A program made the position numbers and the translations under genes. Positions 1-14,190 of a DNA stretch of 64,000 nucleotides are shown piece by piece. How positions within the stretch are numbered: position 1 is the stretch's first letter; each line of letters starts with the position of its first letter. Origin of the DNA: Hymenoscyphus infarciens. Lineage: Eukaryota > Ascomycota > Leotiomycetes > Helotiales > Helotiaceae. The stretch is taken from assembly GCA_001414345.1 (NCBI GenBank), contig LLCB01000034.1, forward strand, positions 218,388 through 282,387. The letters are read 5' to 3'. A model generated the notes under the pieces. It did no database searches. It was not told the origin of the DNA and saw only the letters and a program-made list of their open reading frames with translations.

Positions 1-1
1 A

Positions 2-3000
2 TTCACGGATCTAACAGCCTTTTGCGCAGAGGACTTGTCGCAAGTTTATGCCACTATCGAAACCAAGCTACGGGAAATCAGTGGCTACGTTGATAAATGG
101 TTGCAATTCCAGTCCCTATGGGATTTACAATCAGAACACGTTTATGAAATTCTGGGAGAACAGCTTTCAAAATGGCTGCAGCTTTTGCAAGATATTAGAA
201 AGGCACGATCTACTTTCGACACGACTGAAGTTAGTCGCTCTTTTGGGCACCTCACCATCGACTATGACCAGGTACAAGCAAAAGTCAATTCAAAGTACGA
301 CCAATGGCAGCATGAAATATTGTCGAAGTTTGGAGGCCGTCTAGGGAATCGCATCCGGGAAGTTTACGCAGAAATCGAGAAGGCACGCAAAGACCTCGAG
401 GTTCAATCATTGGAGGCAACATCCACTGCGCAAGCTGTCCAATTTATCACTATTGTTCAAGCGTGCAAACGCAAAGTAAAGGCATGGGGACCAGAGGTGG
501 AAATATTCCGACAAGGCCAAACAACATTAGTCCGTCAACGTTATCAATTCGCAGCAGATTGGCTCGGAGTAGAGCAGGTGGATTCCGAATGGACTGCCCT
601 CAACGAAATTCTAGCCCGCAAAGCCAAGATCGTACAAGACCAAACCGATGCCCTCCGAGCCAAGATCACCGCCGAAGATAAGGTTGTAGGAGAAAAAATT
701 GCAGAGATTACGGCTCAATGGAACGAAGAAAAACCTGTATCTGGGACCATCGCCCCAGAGGTTGCCTCTGCTACTCTGTCTTCATTTGAAGGCCGCATCA
801 CTAAACTTCACGAAGAATCTGAGATGGTCTCTAAGGCGAAAGAGGCTTTAGATCTTCCAGCTAGCGCGGATACAGCACTGGCCGCAATTCTAGAAGAGGT
901 TCAAGATTTCAAGTCTGTTTGGGCTGCCCTCTCTACTATTTGGAAGAGTTTGAACGACCTCAGGGAGACACTCTGGAATAGTGTGCAACCTCGCAAGCTT
1001 CGATCCTCTATCGATGGCCTCATAAGGATGACAAAGGAAATGCCTAGTCGTATGCGACAGTATGCTGCTTTTGAACATATCCAAAATGTTCTTCGACAAT
1101 TTCTTAAAGTCAACCCCATTCTCTCAGACCTAAAATCAGAAGCCGTCCGTGATCGACATTGGAACAAGATTTTTAAATCTCTGACGCCAGGCAAGCGCTA
1201 CTCTCCAATCTCTATGACCTTGGGTGAAGTGTGGGATCTGAAACTGGGACCCAGTGAAGTGGTGATTCGAGATATCATCGCCCAAGCTCAAGGAGAAATG
1301 GCGCTCGAAGAATTTCTCAAACAGGTCCGTGAAATTTGGACCAGTTATTCTCTTGACTTGGTCGGGTACCAGAATAAGTGCCGTTTGATCAAAGGGTGGG
1401 ACGATCTTTTCGCCAAATGTAGCGAGAATCTCAACTCTCTCCAGGCCATGCGACACTCGCCTTATTACAAAGAATTTGAGGAAGAAGCCTCCTCATGGGA
1501 AGACAAGCTCAACCGCGTCCACGTGCTCTTTGATGTGTGGATTGATGTTCAACGTCAGTGGGTCTACCTGGAGGGTGTGTTTACTGGCAATGCAGATATC
1601 AAGCATCTACTACCTATCGAATCGTCACGATTTCAAAACATCAACTCGGAGTTCTTCGCTGTGATGAAAAAGGTTTACAAAGAGCCTTTTGTCCTCGCTG
1701 TCCTCAACATTTCGGGTGTCCAGAAATCACTTGAGCGTCTTGCAGATCTCTTAAACAAGATTCAAAAGGCGTTGGGAGAGTATCTCGAACGAGAACGTGT
1801 ATCATTTCCTAGGTTCTACTTCGTTGGTGACGAAGATTTGCTTGAAATTATCGGCAACAGCAATGATACTCTACGCATCGCCAAACATTTCAAGAAGATG
1901 TTTGCTGGGCTATCTGGCCTTATCATGGACGAGGAACAGATAATTTCTGGATTTACTTCGAAGGAAGGCGAGGAGGTCAGATTGAAGAAAGAAATCTCAC
2001 TCATCAAGACGCCCAAGATTAACGACTGGTTGGCTTTGTTGGAAAGCAGTATGAAAGCGACATTGGCCGAACTTCTTGCAGAGGCTATCGAGAAATACGA
2101 GCCTATATTTGGAGCTGATGAGATTGACCCAGCAACATTGAACGACTACATCTCTGCATTCCCCAGTCAGATAGTCGTCCTCGCGACCCAGGCAGTCTGG
2201 TCATCTTCAGTTGAGAAGGCCCTCGAGGAGGGTGGGTCAACGCTTGGGAAATTGTTTGACCAAGAAGTCAGAGTCCTTCGACTTCTTGCTTCGACTGTTC
2301 TAGGTGATTTGGATACCATCCAGAGAAAGAGATGCGAACATCTGATCACCGAGTGTGTCCATCAGCGCGATACAATCGAAAAACTTGTCAAGCTCAATGC
2401 ATCCGCCCCCAATCACTACATGTGGCAATTACAAATGCGTTATGTATACACACCTGAGGGGGATTATCAACAACGTCTCCATATCAAAATGGCAAATGCA
2501 AAGTTAAACTATGGATTCGAATACCTTGGGGTCGCCGAACGTCTTGTTCGAACACCGCTGACTGACCGTTGTTTCTTGACCCTGACGCAAGCCCTCTGTC
2601 AGCGACTGGGAGGGTCTCCATATGGTCCCGCCGGAACTGGTAAGACAGAATCCGTCAAAGCACTCGGTGTTCAACTAGGTCGTTTTACTCTCGTTTTCTG
2701 CTGCGACGACACGTTCGATTTCCAAGCCATGGGTAGAATTTTCTTGGGTATCTGCCAAGTCGGAGCATGGGGTTGTTTCGACGAATTCAATCGGTTGGAA
2801 GAGAGAATCCTCTCTGCTGTTTCCCAACAAGTTCAGAACATCCAGCTCGGTCTAAAACAAGGTGCGGAAGACGAAAAATCCCAGATTGAGCTTGTTGGTC
2901 GCCAATTACGCGTTAATGCTAATACCGGAATCTTCATCACTATGAATCCCGGATATGCTGGTCGTTCAAACTTGCCAGACAATCTGAAGAAACTATTCCG

Positions 3001-6000
3001 AAGCGTTGCTATGTCTAAGCCCGACAAAGAGCTTATTGCCGAAGTTATGTTGTACTCACAAGGTTTCAACCAAGCTAAGGCTCTTTCAAAACAAACTGTG
3101 CCGTTCTTTGATCGTTGTGCTGCTGGGCTATCAAAACAGGCCCATTATGACTTTGGACTTCGTGCCCTGAAGAGTGTACTTGTCAGTTCCGGTGGCTTGA
3201 AGCGTGCCCGTATTACACAAACCGGGGGGGATCTTGGACCAGAAGAGGAAGTCGAACCACAAATTATTGTTCAGAGTATCCGGGAGACGATTGCACCAAA
3301 GCTTATCAAGAGTGACGTGGTGATCATGAGAGCCATCGAAGAGGAGTCATTCCCCGGAGTTCAATATCTCCCCGCAAGTCTCAAAAAATTGAAGGAGGCA
3401 ATCCACAGTATAGCCAAAGAAAGACATCTTGTAGTCAACGAAACTTGGCTGACAAAGATTCTTCAACTTTACCAAATCCAGGGCATCCACCACGGTGTAA
3501 TGATGGTTGGTAATTCAGGTTCTGGAAAATCGGTAGCATGGAAGCTGCTACTCCAGGCATTGCAACAAGTAGAGGGCGTAGAGGGTGTCTGTCATATCAT
3601 CGATTCTAAAGTGATGTCCAAGGAAGCATTGTATGGAAATTTGGACTCCACAACCCGAGAGTGGACCGATGGTCTTTTCACGAGCATTCTTCGCAAAATC
3701 GTCGACAACTTGCGTGGGGAGGAATCAAAGAGGCACTGGATTGTGTTTGACGGTGATGTTGATCCTGAGTGGGTCGAGAATTTGAACAGCGTGTTGGATG
3801 ATAACAAATTGCTAACGTTGCCCAACGGTGAACGTCTTAATCTACCTTCAAATGTTCGGATTATGTTTGAGGTAGAGACCCTCAAATATGCAACTCTTGC
3901 TACTGTCAGTCGTTGTGGTATGGTCTGGTTCAGCGAAGATACAGTGACATCCAACATGATGGTGGCGAACTACCTGGATACCTTACGGACCGTGGCATTC
4001 GAGGACCTGGACGAAGATGCTGTCTCCACAGGACAGTCTGCTGCCAAGGCTCTTGCTCTCCAGTCGCAAGTCGCAGACCTTCTACAGGAGTTCCTCATTA
4101 CTGACGACTTCGTCACCAACGCCCTGGATCGAGCACAGGCATTCAATCATATCATGGAATTTACCGTGGCAAGAGTGTTGAGTACCCTTTTCTCGCTTTT
4201 AAACAAGAGTGTTCGGGACGTGATTGAGTACAATGCTCAGCACGTTGACTTCCCTCTTGACCCAGAACAGGTGGAGTCATTTGTTGCGAAGAAGCTGCTA
4301 CTAGCCTTGGTTTGGTCTCTTACTGGTGATTGCCCACTTGGCGATCGAAAGGCCTTTGGAGATTGTCTTGCTGGTCTAGCAACTTTTGGATCCCCAATCA
4401 TGGGCGACAATTCAGCATTGATAGATTTCGATGTGACTCTACCCAAAGGAGAGTGGACATCGTGGCAGAACCAAGTCCCCACGATCGAAGTCAATACACA
4501 CTCCATTACACAAACTGACGTCGTCATCCCAACATTGGATACTGTACGCCACGAGGATGTACTCTACTCTTGGCTTGCTGAACACAAACCTCTCTTGTTG
4601 TGTGGACCTCCTGGTTCCGGTAAAACAATGACACTGTTCAGTGCTCTCCGGAAGCTGCCAAATATGGAGGTTGTTGGGCTCAATTTCTCCAGTGCGACAA
4701 CGCCTGATCTTCTAATTAAGACTTTCGAGCAATATTGTGAGTATAAGAAGACACTCAATGGCGTTATGCTCTCACCTACACAAATCGGACGCTGGCTGGT
4801 ATTGTTCTGCGATGAAATCAACTTGCCGGCACCTGACAAGTATGGAACACAGCGAGCAATCTCTTTCTTGCGTCAACTTGTTGAGCAGAATGGGTTCTGG
4901 AGAACATCAGACAAGACTTGGGTCACGCTCGATCGAATTCAATTCGTTGGTGCTTGCAATCCTCCAACTGATGCTGGTCGAACCCCTATGGGCGCGCGAT
5001 TCCTCCGTCACGCACCACTCATCATGGTCGACTATCCCGGAGAACTTTCACTTCAACAAATTTATGGTACATTCAACACGGCAGTTCTCAAAATCATACC
5101 ATCATTGAGAGGTTACTCCGAGTCGCTCACAAAGGCAATGGTCAAGTTTTATCTCGAATCTCAACAGCGCTTCACTCCAAAGATCCAACCTCATTATGTT
5201 TACAGTCCTCGTGAACTGACCCGTTGGGTACGAGGCATTTACGAAGCCATACGCCCTCTCGAGACCTTAACGGTGGAAGGACTAATTCGAATTTGGGCAC
5301 ATGAGGCTCTGAGATTATTTCAAGATCGTTTAGTCGCAGAGGAGGAGCGCCAGTGGACCGACGAAGCTGTTCATCGTATCGCTTTGGAATTCTTCCCCAC
5401 GATCGAAGAGGATAAGGCTCTGGCAGGACCAATTCTATTCTCGAACTGGCTTTCAAAGAACTATGTCCCCGTTGACAGAGAACAGCTTCGTGATTTTGTC
5501 AAAGCCCGACTGAAGACTTTCTGCGAAGAAGAAGTCGATGTTCCACTCATTTTGTTCAACGATGTCCTCGAACATGTACTTCGAATAGATCGGGTCTTCA
5601 GACAACCACAAGGTCATCTGATCCTTATCGGAGTCAGTGGTAGTGGAAAGACCACTCTTTCCCGATTCGTCGCCTGGATGAACGGACTGAAGGTCTTCCA
5701 AATCAAAGTCCATGGAAAATACTCGGCGGAGGATTTTGATGATGATCTAAGAGATGTGCTACGTCGCTCTGGTTGTAAGGGAGAAAAGATATGTTTCATC
5801 ATGGACGAAGCTAATGTTCTCGACTCTGGTTTCCTCGAGCGAATGAATACGCTGCTCGCGAACGCCGAAGTTCCTGGTCTTTTCGAAGGTGACGAACTCG
5901 CCTCGTTAATGACGGGCTGTAAAGAAGGTGCTCAACGACAAGGCCTGCTTCTCGACTCTCAGGAGGAGCTCTACAAGTGGTTCACGCAACAAATTGTGAA

Positions 6001-9000
6001 GAACCTTCACGTTGTGTTCACCATGAATCCACCAGAGGGTGGCTTGTCATCAAAGGCTGCAACTAGTCCCGCCTTGTTCAATCGATGTGTTCTCAATTGG
6101 TTCGGAGACTGGTCCGATCAAGCTCTTTTCCAAGTCGGTACAGAATTAACCCAGTCTGTTGATCTTGATAAGCCCAATTTCACAGCTCCTGACAGCATAC
6201 CTGTTGCCTACCGCGACCTCAATCTACCTGCGTCTCATCGCGAGGCTGTCATCAACTCAATGGTTTACATACACTACTCACTTCATCGATTCAACGCCAA
6301 GCTTCTCAAGCAACAAGGTCGCATTACGTACCTGACTCCAAGACACTTCCTAGACTTCGTTGCCCAATATGTCAAGTTGTACAACGAAAAACGCGAGGAT
6401 CTTGAGGAGCAACAGCGCCATCTAAATGTCGGACTCGAGAAACTGAGAGACACTGTCGACAAAGTCAGAGACCTCCGTTCCAGTCTCGCCGAAAAGAAAG
6501 GCCAACTCGAGCGTAAAGATAACGAGGCAAATGAGAAGCTTCAACGTATGGTTGCAGATCAGAGGGAAGCCGAATCGCGAAAGACAACATCTTTGGAAAT
6601 TCAAGTTGCATTAGAAAAGCAGGAGACAGCCGTTGCAGAACGAAAAGAGATTGTTATGCACGATCTTGCCAATGCGGAGCCTGCTGTCGAAGAAGCACAA
6701 AAGAGTGTTAGCAATATCAAACGACAACATCTTACCGAAGTTCGATCCATGGGTAATCCGCCTCAGGGTGTCCGAGATGCCCTTGAATCTGTCTGCACAC
6801 TCCTTGGCCACAAAGTTGGAAAGGATTGGAAATTAGTTCAAGCTGTCGTTCGTAAGGACGACTTTATCGCCAGTATCGTGAACTATGACAACGAAAGACA
6901 AATGACCAAAGCTCTTCGCGAAGGCATGCGCAAGAACTACCTCTCCAAAGAAGACTTCACATATGAGAGAGTGAATCGCGCAAGTAAGGCTTGCGGTCCG
7001 CTCGTACAATGGGCAACAGCTCAGGTCAACTATTCCGAGATTCTCGATCGTGTTGGTCCATTGAGAAACGAAGTCGTTGAGCTTGAGGAACAAGCACTTG
7101 AGACCAAGGCACAAGCACAAGCCATCGAAAATACTATCACAGAGCTGGAGCAGAGTATCGCCACTTATAAAACCGAGTACGCCGCCCTGATCAGTGAAAC
7201 TCAAGCTATCAAATCTGAGATGGAACGAGTCAAATTCAAGGTTGATCGAAGTGTACGCTTACTTGACAGTCTTTCGTCTGAGAGGGTTCGTTGGGAGGAG
7301 GGAAGCAAATCTTTCGAAACACAAATCAGTACCCTTGTTGGTGATGTGCTTGTTGCGGCAGCATTCCTGGCCTACAGTGGACTTTACGATCAGCAATTTC
7401 GAAAAACCATGATGGAAGACTGGATTCACCAGTTACAACTCTCGGGTATCAATTACAAGCAACTTAATCCCATTACAGAGTACCTATCGACTGCGGATGA
7501 ACGACTGAAGTGGCAAGAAAACTCTCTGCCAGTGGACGATCTGTGTACCGAAAATGCAATTGTCCTCAAACGATTCAACCGTTACCCCTTAATCATCGAT
7601 CCCTCCGGTCGTGTCACAGAGTTCCTGCAGAAAGAAAGTAAAGACCGACGTCTCACCGTTACCAGCTTCCTGGATGACTCTTTTACCAAACAATTGGAAA
7701 GCTCCCTCCGATTTGGTAACCCAATCCTTATCCAAGATGCCGAATATTTGGATCCAATCCTCAACCATGTCCTCAACAAAGAATACCAAAAGACTGGCGG
7801 TCGTGTTCTCATTCAACTAGGCAAACAAGAAATTGATTTCTCTCCCGCATTCAAGATATACTTGTCAACTAGAGATCCTTCTGCAACCTTCCCTCCGGAC
7901 ATTTGTAGTCGAACTACATTTGTCAACTTTACTGTCACTCAGAGCAGTCTTCAGACTCAGTCCTTGAACGAGGTCCTCAAATCGGAGCGGCCAGACGTTG
8001 ATGAGCGAAGATCCAATCTCATCAAATTGCAAGGTGAATTCAAAGTTCATCTTAGGCAGTTGGAGAAACGATTGTTGCAAGCACTCAATGAATCACGCGG
8101 CAACATTCTTGACGATGACAACGTAATAGAAACTCTGGAAACGTTGAAGAAAGAGGCGGCAGAGATCTCGGCCAAGATGACTGGCACCGAAGGTGTAATG
8201 CAGGAGGTGGAGGAGACAACTCTCCAATACGACATTATTGCCAAATCCTGCAGTGCAGTTTTTGCGGTTTTGGAGCAGCTGCACTACCTCAACCACTTCT
8301 ACCAGTTTTCCCTGCAGTACTTTCTCGACATATTCCACTCAGTGCTACACAACGGCAAGCGATTAGCCTCTGAAACAAATCATAGCATCCGACGAGACAT
8401 TATTGTTGAAGAGCTATTCGTTACAACATATCAACGTACAGCTCTCGGTCTGCTTCAGAAGGACAAGATTACTCTAGCAATGCTTCTCGCGCAAGCTGCC
8501 CCATTCAAGATGGACAAGAGTCTGATTGGTGTAATCCTGGATGAAAGCGTCATTGGCACTGATGTGTCAACCGAGTCTCATAAGAGAGAGGAAGTCATTG
8601 CCAAGGCCTCGAAACTCCCGGCGCTCAAAGGCAAGCTTGAAGCTGTGTCTAATGAGACTTGGGATCGCTTCATTTTCGAGGAAGCTGGAGAAAACTATGT
8701 ACCGCAGGTATGGGAGCCGACTGCGGATAAGCGCGATCAGGAACTTATATCGCTGCTTCTCGTCAAGCTCTTCCGACTCGATCGGTTTGTACCAACAGCA
8801 GAACGTTTTGTCACAATTGTCTTTGGCTCAGGCCTTCTGGAATCGACCGAAGACCTCAAACAGACTGTCCATCAAGTCTCCGCGAGCAGTCCAATTGCCT
8901 TGTGTTCAAGCCCTGGATTTGATGCTAGTTACAAGGTTGATAACTTGGTAGAACGTTCCCGTGCTTCGTGTACAAACATTGCTATGGGATCTAATGAAGG

Positions 9001-9927
9001 TCTGGCAACTGCCGACAAAGCCATCAGTAACGCAGCAGCTAATGGATCCTGGGTCCTTGTCAAGAACGTCCATCTGGCTCCAACTTGGCTACAGAGCCTT
9101 GAGAAACGCATGGACTCACTCAAACCACATGCCGACTTCAGACTGTTCCTTTCGATGGAATCAAGTCCTAAGATTCCTGTGAACTTGTTGCGGGCTTCGC
9201 GTGTGTTGATGTATGAACAACCAGCTGGAGTGAGAGCCAATATGAAGGATTCCATGGCATCTCTTTCTTCTAGGGCGATTAAGACACCAGTGGAGCGATC
9301 AAGACTTTACTTGTTATTGTCGTTTTTGCATGCCGTGGTCCAGGAAAGACTGCGATATGCGCCAACTTTGGGTTGGAAGGGCTTCTGGGAATTCAATGAC
9401 AGTGATGTAAGTAACAATCAGCGTTCACGGTATGGTCAAATACTAATTTGAAGTAGTATGAATGTTCTGCTTTCATTATCGACGTCTGGGTCGAGACAGT
9501 GGCGAAAGGTCGCACTAATGTAGCACCACAAAATCTTCCATGGGATATGATCCGAACTCTTATTGTCGAGACATATGGAGGCAAGATTGACGACGAGGGT
9601 GATTTTGCTCGTCTTACACAATTGGTCAACTCGTTCCTCACTCCCGCGGCGTATGAAATTGGACATAAACTTGTCGAGGGCGCCGCTGGTAATCTCGGAG
9701 ATGGAAGCAACGACGGTAGTTTGGTTGTCCCTAGTGGAACTTCGATTCAAGAGTTCACGCAATGGATCCAGAAGCTACCAGAGAGAGAACCACCAACATA
9801 TCTCGGACTACCTGCAAATGCCGAAAAGCTTCTACTTGTCGGCCAGGGTCAAAGCATGATTCAGAATTTGGACAGAATCACGGAATTGTTGGACGAGGGA
9901 GAGCACGTGATGGCGGAAGCTGCATGA
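2..9927 (+). CDS. Cytoplasmic dynein heavy chain, 3' part (exons 2-9406 and 9457-9927)
   Basis: Motor subunit of cytoplasmic dynein, the minus-end-directed microtubule motor that moves nuclei and vesicles in hyphae (nudA/ro-1 type). The frame is open at the window edge, so the start lies upstream: 3,291 residues are present against roughly 4,350 usual for fungal orthologues. Visible in order: tail and linker; AAA1 P-loop GPAGTGKTE (2624-2650) with Walker [12 protein letters not shown]2 GNSGSGKS (3509-3532); AAA3 GPPGSGKT (about 4604); AAA4 GVSGSGKTT (5630-5656) with Walker B CFIMDEAN; stalk coiled coil (about 6390-6700), microtubule-binding tip (about 6720-7000), return coiled coil (about 7060-7290); then AAA5, AAA6 and C-terminal domain. 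One 50-nt intron (9407-9456, gtaagt...tactaat...tag, phase 0) precedes the last exon, which restores the conserved C-terminus (GRTN...PW motif). No damage seen; it looks functional. Confidence 0.97.
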
Positions 9928-11079
9928 AGAGACACTGGTTGTGTGTATGAGAGACTTCGTTTCTTGTGATTAGATTTTAGGGAGCATTGTTTCTTTTTGA
10001 TTTTGCGAGCGAGAGCGAGGATGGATGTACGGATTATTGCCACATTAGTATGTTTCTCTTTTTTATGACAGGCATTGGGATGGATTTTGCTGTCGCTATT
10101 ATACCCAGTCTTGCCTATTTTAGACTTACAGATTGCGCCTCTTTTTTTCTTTCTTTTGTTCATTCTTGTAGCATAGCAATTCTTTGGTGAGCCTTAATGA
10201 TATTGGTTTATCTATATTTATGACTCTTGGTTGTGCCGTGAATTATTTCTACACAAGTGTTGGGTCGTGGAGAACATGTTTTTGTCAATTGCATTAATGA
10301 GAGTTCTTAAAATTGTCAAGGCAGTAGAGAACACTTTCAATTCTTACATCTAGGGTGAGCTACAGATTCCCAGGCATTGCTCTTTAACAGCCCCTTCTAT
10401 CTCATTATCTAACTGTCCTTGGCCAGTTGCAACTATCAACCGAGAAGAGCTAGGGGTGTTAGGAGACCTGGTATGCTTTATTCACCAATTCTGTCTAGAT
10501 AAACTCGACCTCCATGAAACAAATCAATGATAGATCAACTTTACTTAGAAGAGTACCTAAAACATTATAGACTTTATTTAATTAATTTAATTATTCTGGA
10601 GACTGTCAAACAAGAGGGGTTAATAGCTTAACTTACCAGATAATTCGCTATAGCCTATAAATCAAAGACTTCTTTGAATCTTGAACTCTGTTTATTCTAA
10701 CGCTTTTCAAATAAGTAATACTCTGAATATTGTTATAGTTAATGAGCCCGAAATGGTTTGGATCGCAAGGTTTGTGTTCTCTTTAGGAGAGTGGAAAATT
10801 TTAGAGGAACAAGCTAACCCTTGGCGAAATATGTGTTCGCTTAACCTATCCAAAACCAAAACAATTACAATGGAGTACACGTATTACACAAGGCATATAC
10901 CTAACTGTTCATCGACATCGACTAGAAATCATCTGCCTCATCTCAATAACAGCATCGCCCGTTTGATTCCGATGCCCATCAACAGTCCCGCTCCCACTCC
11001 CGTTACCAAGTCCACTTCCAGTCCCCCGCCCAGGTCCATTTCCACTGTTAACCCTATTTCTCGACGCAGAACTAGCTCT
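9928..11079. other. Dynein 3' flank and gene-free spacer
   Basis: No gene recognised. The first 250 bases are T-rich and probably hold the dynein 3' UTR. The rest is AT-rich (for example TTTATTTAATTAATTTAAT near 10570) and the open frames here have no recognisable protein. It carries one copy of a 16-bp direct repeat, GTATGCTTTATTCACC, at 10471-10486. Confidence 0.5.
10471..10486 (+). repeat. 16-bp direct repeat, left copy
   Basis: GTATGCTTTATTCACC occurs here and again at 14935-14950, in direct orientation on either side of the decayed transporter gene. Further loosely similar sequence follows each copy (TTTATTTAAT ... AGACTGT at about 10570 and 15100), so both may be ends of an old, eroded repeat. 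Confidence 0.4.
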
Positions 11080-14000
11080 TTATTTTAGAAAAGGCTTAGC
11101 TCTCGTCTGACTCCGTGTCTTCTTCGCCTCGTATTCCTTTCTCTCCTTTACGTTTTTCCCTTGTTCCTGTCGTTCTCGTTCCGCTTCTTTTCTCTCAATT
11201 ACTCGTTGCCGAGCTCTCCTTTTCATCTTATTGACTCGTATCTTTCGACTTTTATGTAGCCTTTGGCTGTTAAAAGGTGTGTTGCGCCACGAGACGTACA
11301 TAGGCGTTAGCGTTATTAATTTTGTCCATGTGATGTTGAATGCCCAGGAGAGTAGAGTGCGGACGAGCTCGGAAAAGGCTAGACGAATATTACGATGACG
11401 GAGATTGGTACTATTAAGTTTTAGTGATCGGCTATTCCCTGTGGGTTATGGGGTGTATACTCATGAATTCGAACACATCTTTGTATTTCCACTTCGTTCT
11501 ATCTGTGACGTTCATGCTGAAGAGGGCGGCGAAGAGCGATAAAGGCAGGAAAATGATAGTTATCACTGTGAATGGCATAAATGCTCGTCCCTGTCGCAGA
11601 TTTTCTTCTCCTTTTTTGACTACTTCTCGGGCTTCTACCACGGAAGCTTGTTGTTGCTTGAGGTCCAGGAGAACTTTCAGTTTGCGGAGGTCAGTATACC
11701 CCTGCAGGTGTGTTCGTAGCTACTTATACCCAAGGAAGCATTCTCAGATGCTTCTTTAAGATAACTTAGTTCTCGCAATTAATTCTGAATCCCTTCGGCC
11801 AATTCAGTTGCTGACATCTTCCACTCAAAATCTGACCAGGTGGGATAATTCGAGCGCGGAGTCTGATTTGATCTCGGATATGGAGAATTAGGACTCGGAA
11901 AGCTTCTCTTGTTACCTGGAGGGCCTGGTTCGGGATTCTGAAGCTAGTTCTGGACTTGTTTTAGAAAGGTTCGAGTAACATTTTCTTCTTGTTTCTTAAT
12001 TTGTATCATAATAGATAACTCATCGATGATGTCTTTAATCTCGCGCAGCAGGTCTCCTTCGGACTTGATATCCAATAGCACATTCTGAGATGTCCTGCAA
12101 ACGATATGCCTCAAGAGATCAACCAGACAATGGCATGGGAAAGCAAAGTACATTCCCAGAAATGGTCGATCGAATGCTATACTTTGTTTGTGGGTCTTAC
12201 TTATCAGAATTGATCATTATGCTTGGGTAAGATATATAAGAGATGAAAGGGCGGGTGTTGAAGATTTTTGTCTTACCACTCTTCCGATAGCGTTAGCCAA
12301 GGCATCCATTACTTAAGGTTGAAGATCTTCTGACTAGGTCCGGTGGAAGAGAATCCGTGCGCATTGGTCAATTATCATGATTCCTAAAACATAAATGGAT
12401 CGGATCTCATCGATACGCGCTGCTCGTAGTCTGGTACGAATGCACTTTTGGACTGCCGACATGTCCGGCTTATTACGTCCTAGTCGTTTGGGAAAACAGG
12501 TGATTACTGTATTTTTAAATTCTTAGTGACGGGTATAAAATGGTGGAGTGAGGATTGGAATTCGTAATGTTAATCCACTTACTTTCATCCAATATCCACA
12601 TCCAAAGTTGAACAACCATGACAACTCTAGCTACCTTTTTGACATTTTATTGGCATTGTTCACAGGGTGGTTCATCCTCATTTCTTCTGGTGAGTTTGTT
12701 GGGGCAATCGTGTTGAATAGGGTATTGAGAAGGCGCAGTGCCTCGATAGACGACCTGATCACGATCTCTCGACCGAGTATCCCGAGGAGTCCAGTAATAA
12801 CTTTGGACCAGCGTTCGTCTCGGATGAAGAGGTGAAGGCCCCATCAAGGAGTGGCCAATAACCTTCTCGTCTGTGTAAGAATCCAGCTCTTCGTATAATT
12901 TCGCAGCTAGCAGAAGCAATTTCTCCAACAGTTTTTGGCTGTAGCTTTTGACGGTTATCTTCTTCGGGCCAACTTTCTGTTGATTCTGGGGACGGGGAGG
13001 CTCAACGATGGTTGTGATGACTTCACGAAACCCGCCGGATGTCATCCTTTCCATCTTAGAAATGCTCACGGTTTACTTTTTTTCGTCTACTACATGAGCA
13101 AACTGAAACAATGGTTTGTCGTATCTCATGAGGACTTCTGCGGCTCTTGACCTGCGTCGACAAGTCACCCAGTGGAGGTTGGGCATCTAGTAATATATTA
13201 GCACCACTCTGTTATCCGACGAAAAAAATTAGACCTACAAACGATGCAATATTTCCAGGTTGTTCGAGGTTCTCGTGATCTCGGAAAAGTCAATAATATC
13301 CTATGAGTTCTTGGTGAGGCACCTTACTAGTTCAAATGGGGTAACAACGAGGCCGCATGTGGCGGGTATGAGTAGGAATGTCTGTTCGATCACCGTACTG
13401 AAGCCCTTTCCAGAATTGGGGCGTAAAAGCATTCTTGTTTTCGATTGTTCCGCAGGTGTGCGTGGTTTGCGATATGGCCCAGACAAATCAAGATTCTCTT
13501 CCTTATAATAACGGGCTATTGCTTCATTTCCAGTCGTAAGTAAGGAGCACAAAGTCACAATCTCTGCAAAGGTTTTGTGTTGAACAAGATTGGCTTACCT
13601 CAATCCGTTCCATGTTGTTCGCCGGGATATGGAAATAACGACTCACGTCTTTTTCGCATTTCCACATCAGAGGATTTTCTTTCAGGTTAACCTCCAGTAA
13701 CCGACTGAGAGGAATCTTTTGATCTGGAAAAGTACTAGGTGAAAACTGTGGATGGTCATATGGTGCAAGGTGGCCTTCCTTCTCTTTTTTCTTGAAGTCA
13801 ATGACATTCGCATTCGTATCCTCGAGAATAAACTGATTCTCTCTGTCTTCTGAAAACTGTGTCGATATACCACTATTCTCGGTGTTCCGGTGAACTCTTG
13901 GATTCGAAGGTGTTCCGGTCGTTGGTTTCTTGGGCAGCCGGGTCTTTCTCATAACTTTGAACTGGCAAAGTAGTTTTCCGTAAGCTGTACTATCACGTTC

Positions 14001-14190
14001 AGCATCAAATATGCCTCTCAGCTTCTCGATTCGAGCTTCTTCCTCTTGGTTTTTCTTCTTGACTTTATCGTCTGCTCCAGCATACTTCAAGCACTCAAGA
14101 TAATGTGTGACCGCATCACCGGTGGTATCTCCATGAGCTAAACCCTTCCTCCATGTTGACCGCCTTTAAGAAGATCTACAGTGGTCATGG
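11080..14190 (-). pseudogene. Decayed CorA-like Mg2+ transporter family gene
   Basis: Pieces of one protein are readable in order on the minus strand. The N-terminal part runs from about 14130 to 13603 (HYLECLKYAGADDK ... HIPANNMERIE), followed by MLLRP (about 13430), YWTPRDTRSRDRDQVVYRG (about 12770), QLWMWILDE plus FPKRLGRNKPD (12600-12440), IKDIIDEL (about 12040), and the CorA-type segment TIIFLPLSLFAALFSMN (about 11510) with a second membrane segment (about 11390-11290) and a basic tail. This is the large fungal CorA-like/ankyrin-associated family. Lesions: after MLLRP one base is missing, so FWKG...RHMRP continues in another frame; TAG (12334-12336) and TAA (12313-12315) interrupt the reading between LFHRT and VMDAL; another shift lies in the second membrane segment. 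Both stops fit C-to-T changes of glutamine codons. Several GT/AG introns remain recognisable. I consider it non-functional. Confidence 0.8.

Noticed and set aside
2..49. Dynein start codon at 35
   Set aside because: The triplet is TTG and the frame is open to the window edge; the protein lacks about a thousand N-terminal residues of the family.
10681..11759. Plus-strand open frames at 10681-11088 and 11424-11759
   Set aside because: The second and the end of the first overlie the minus-strand transporter remnant; neither has protein-like features.
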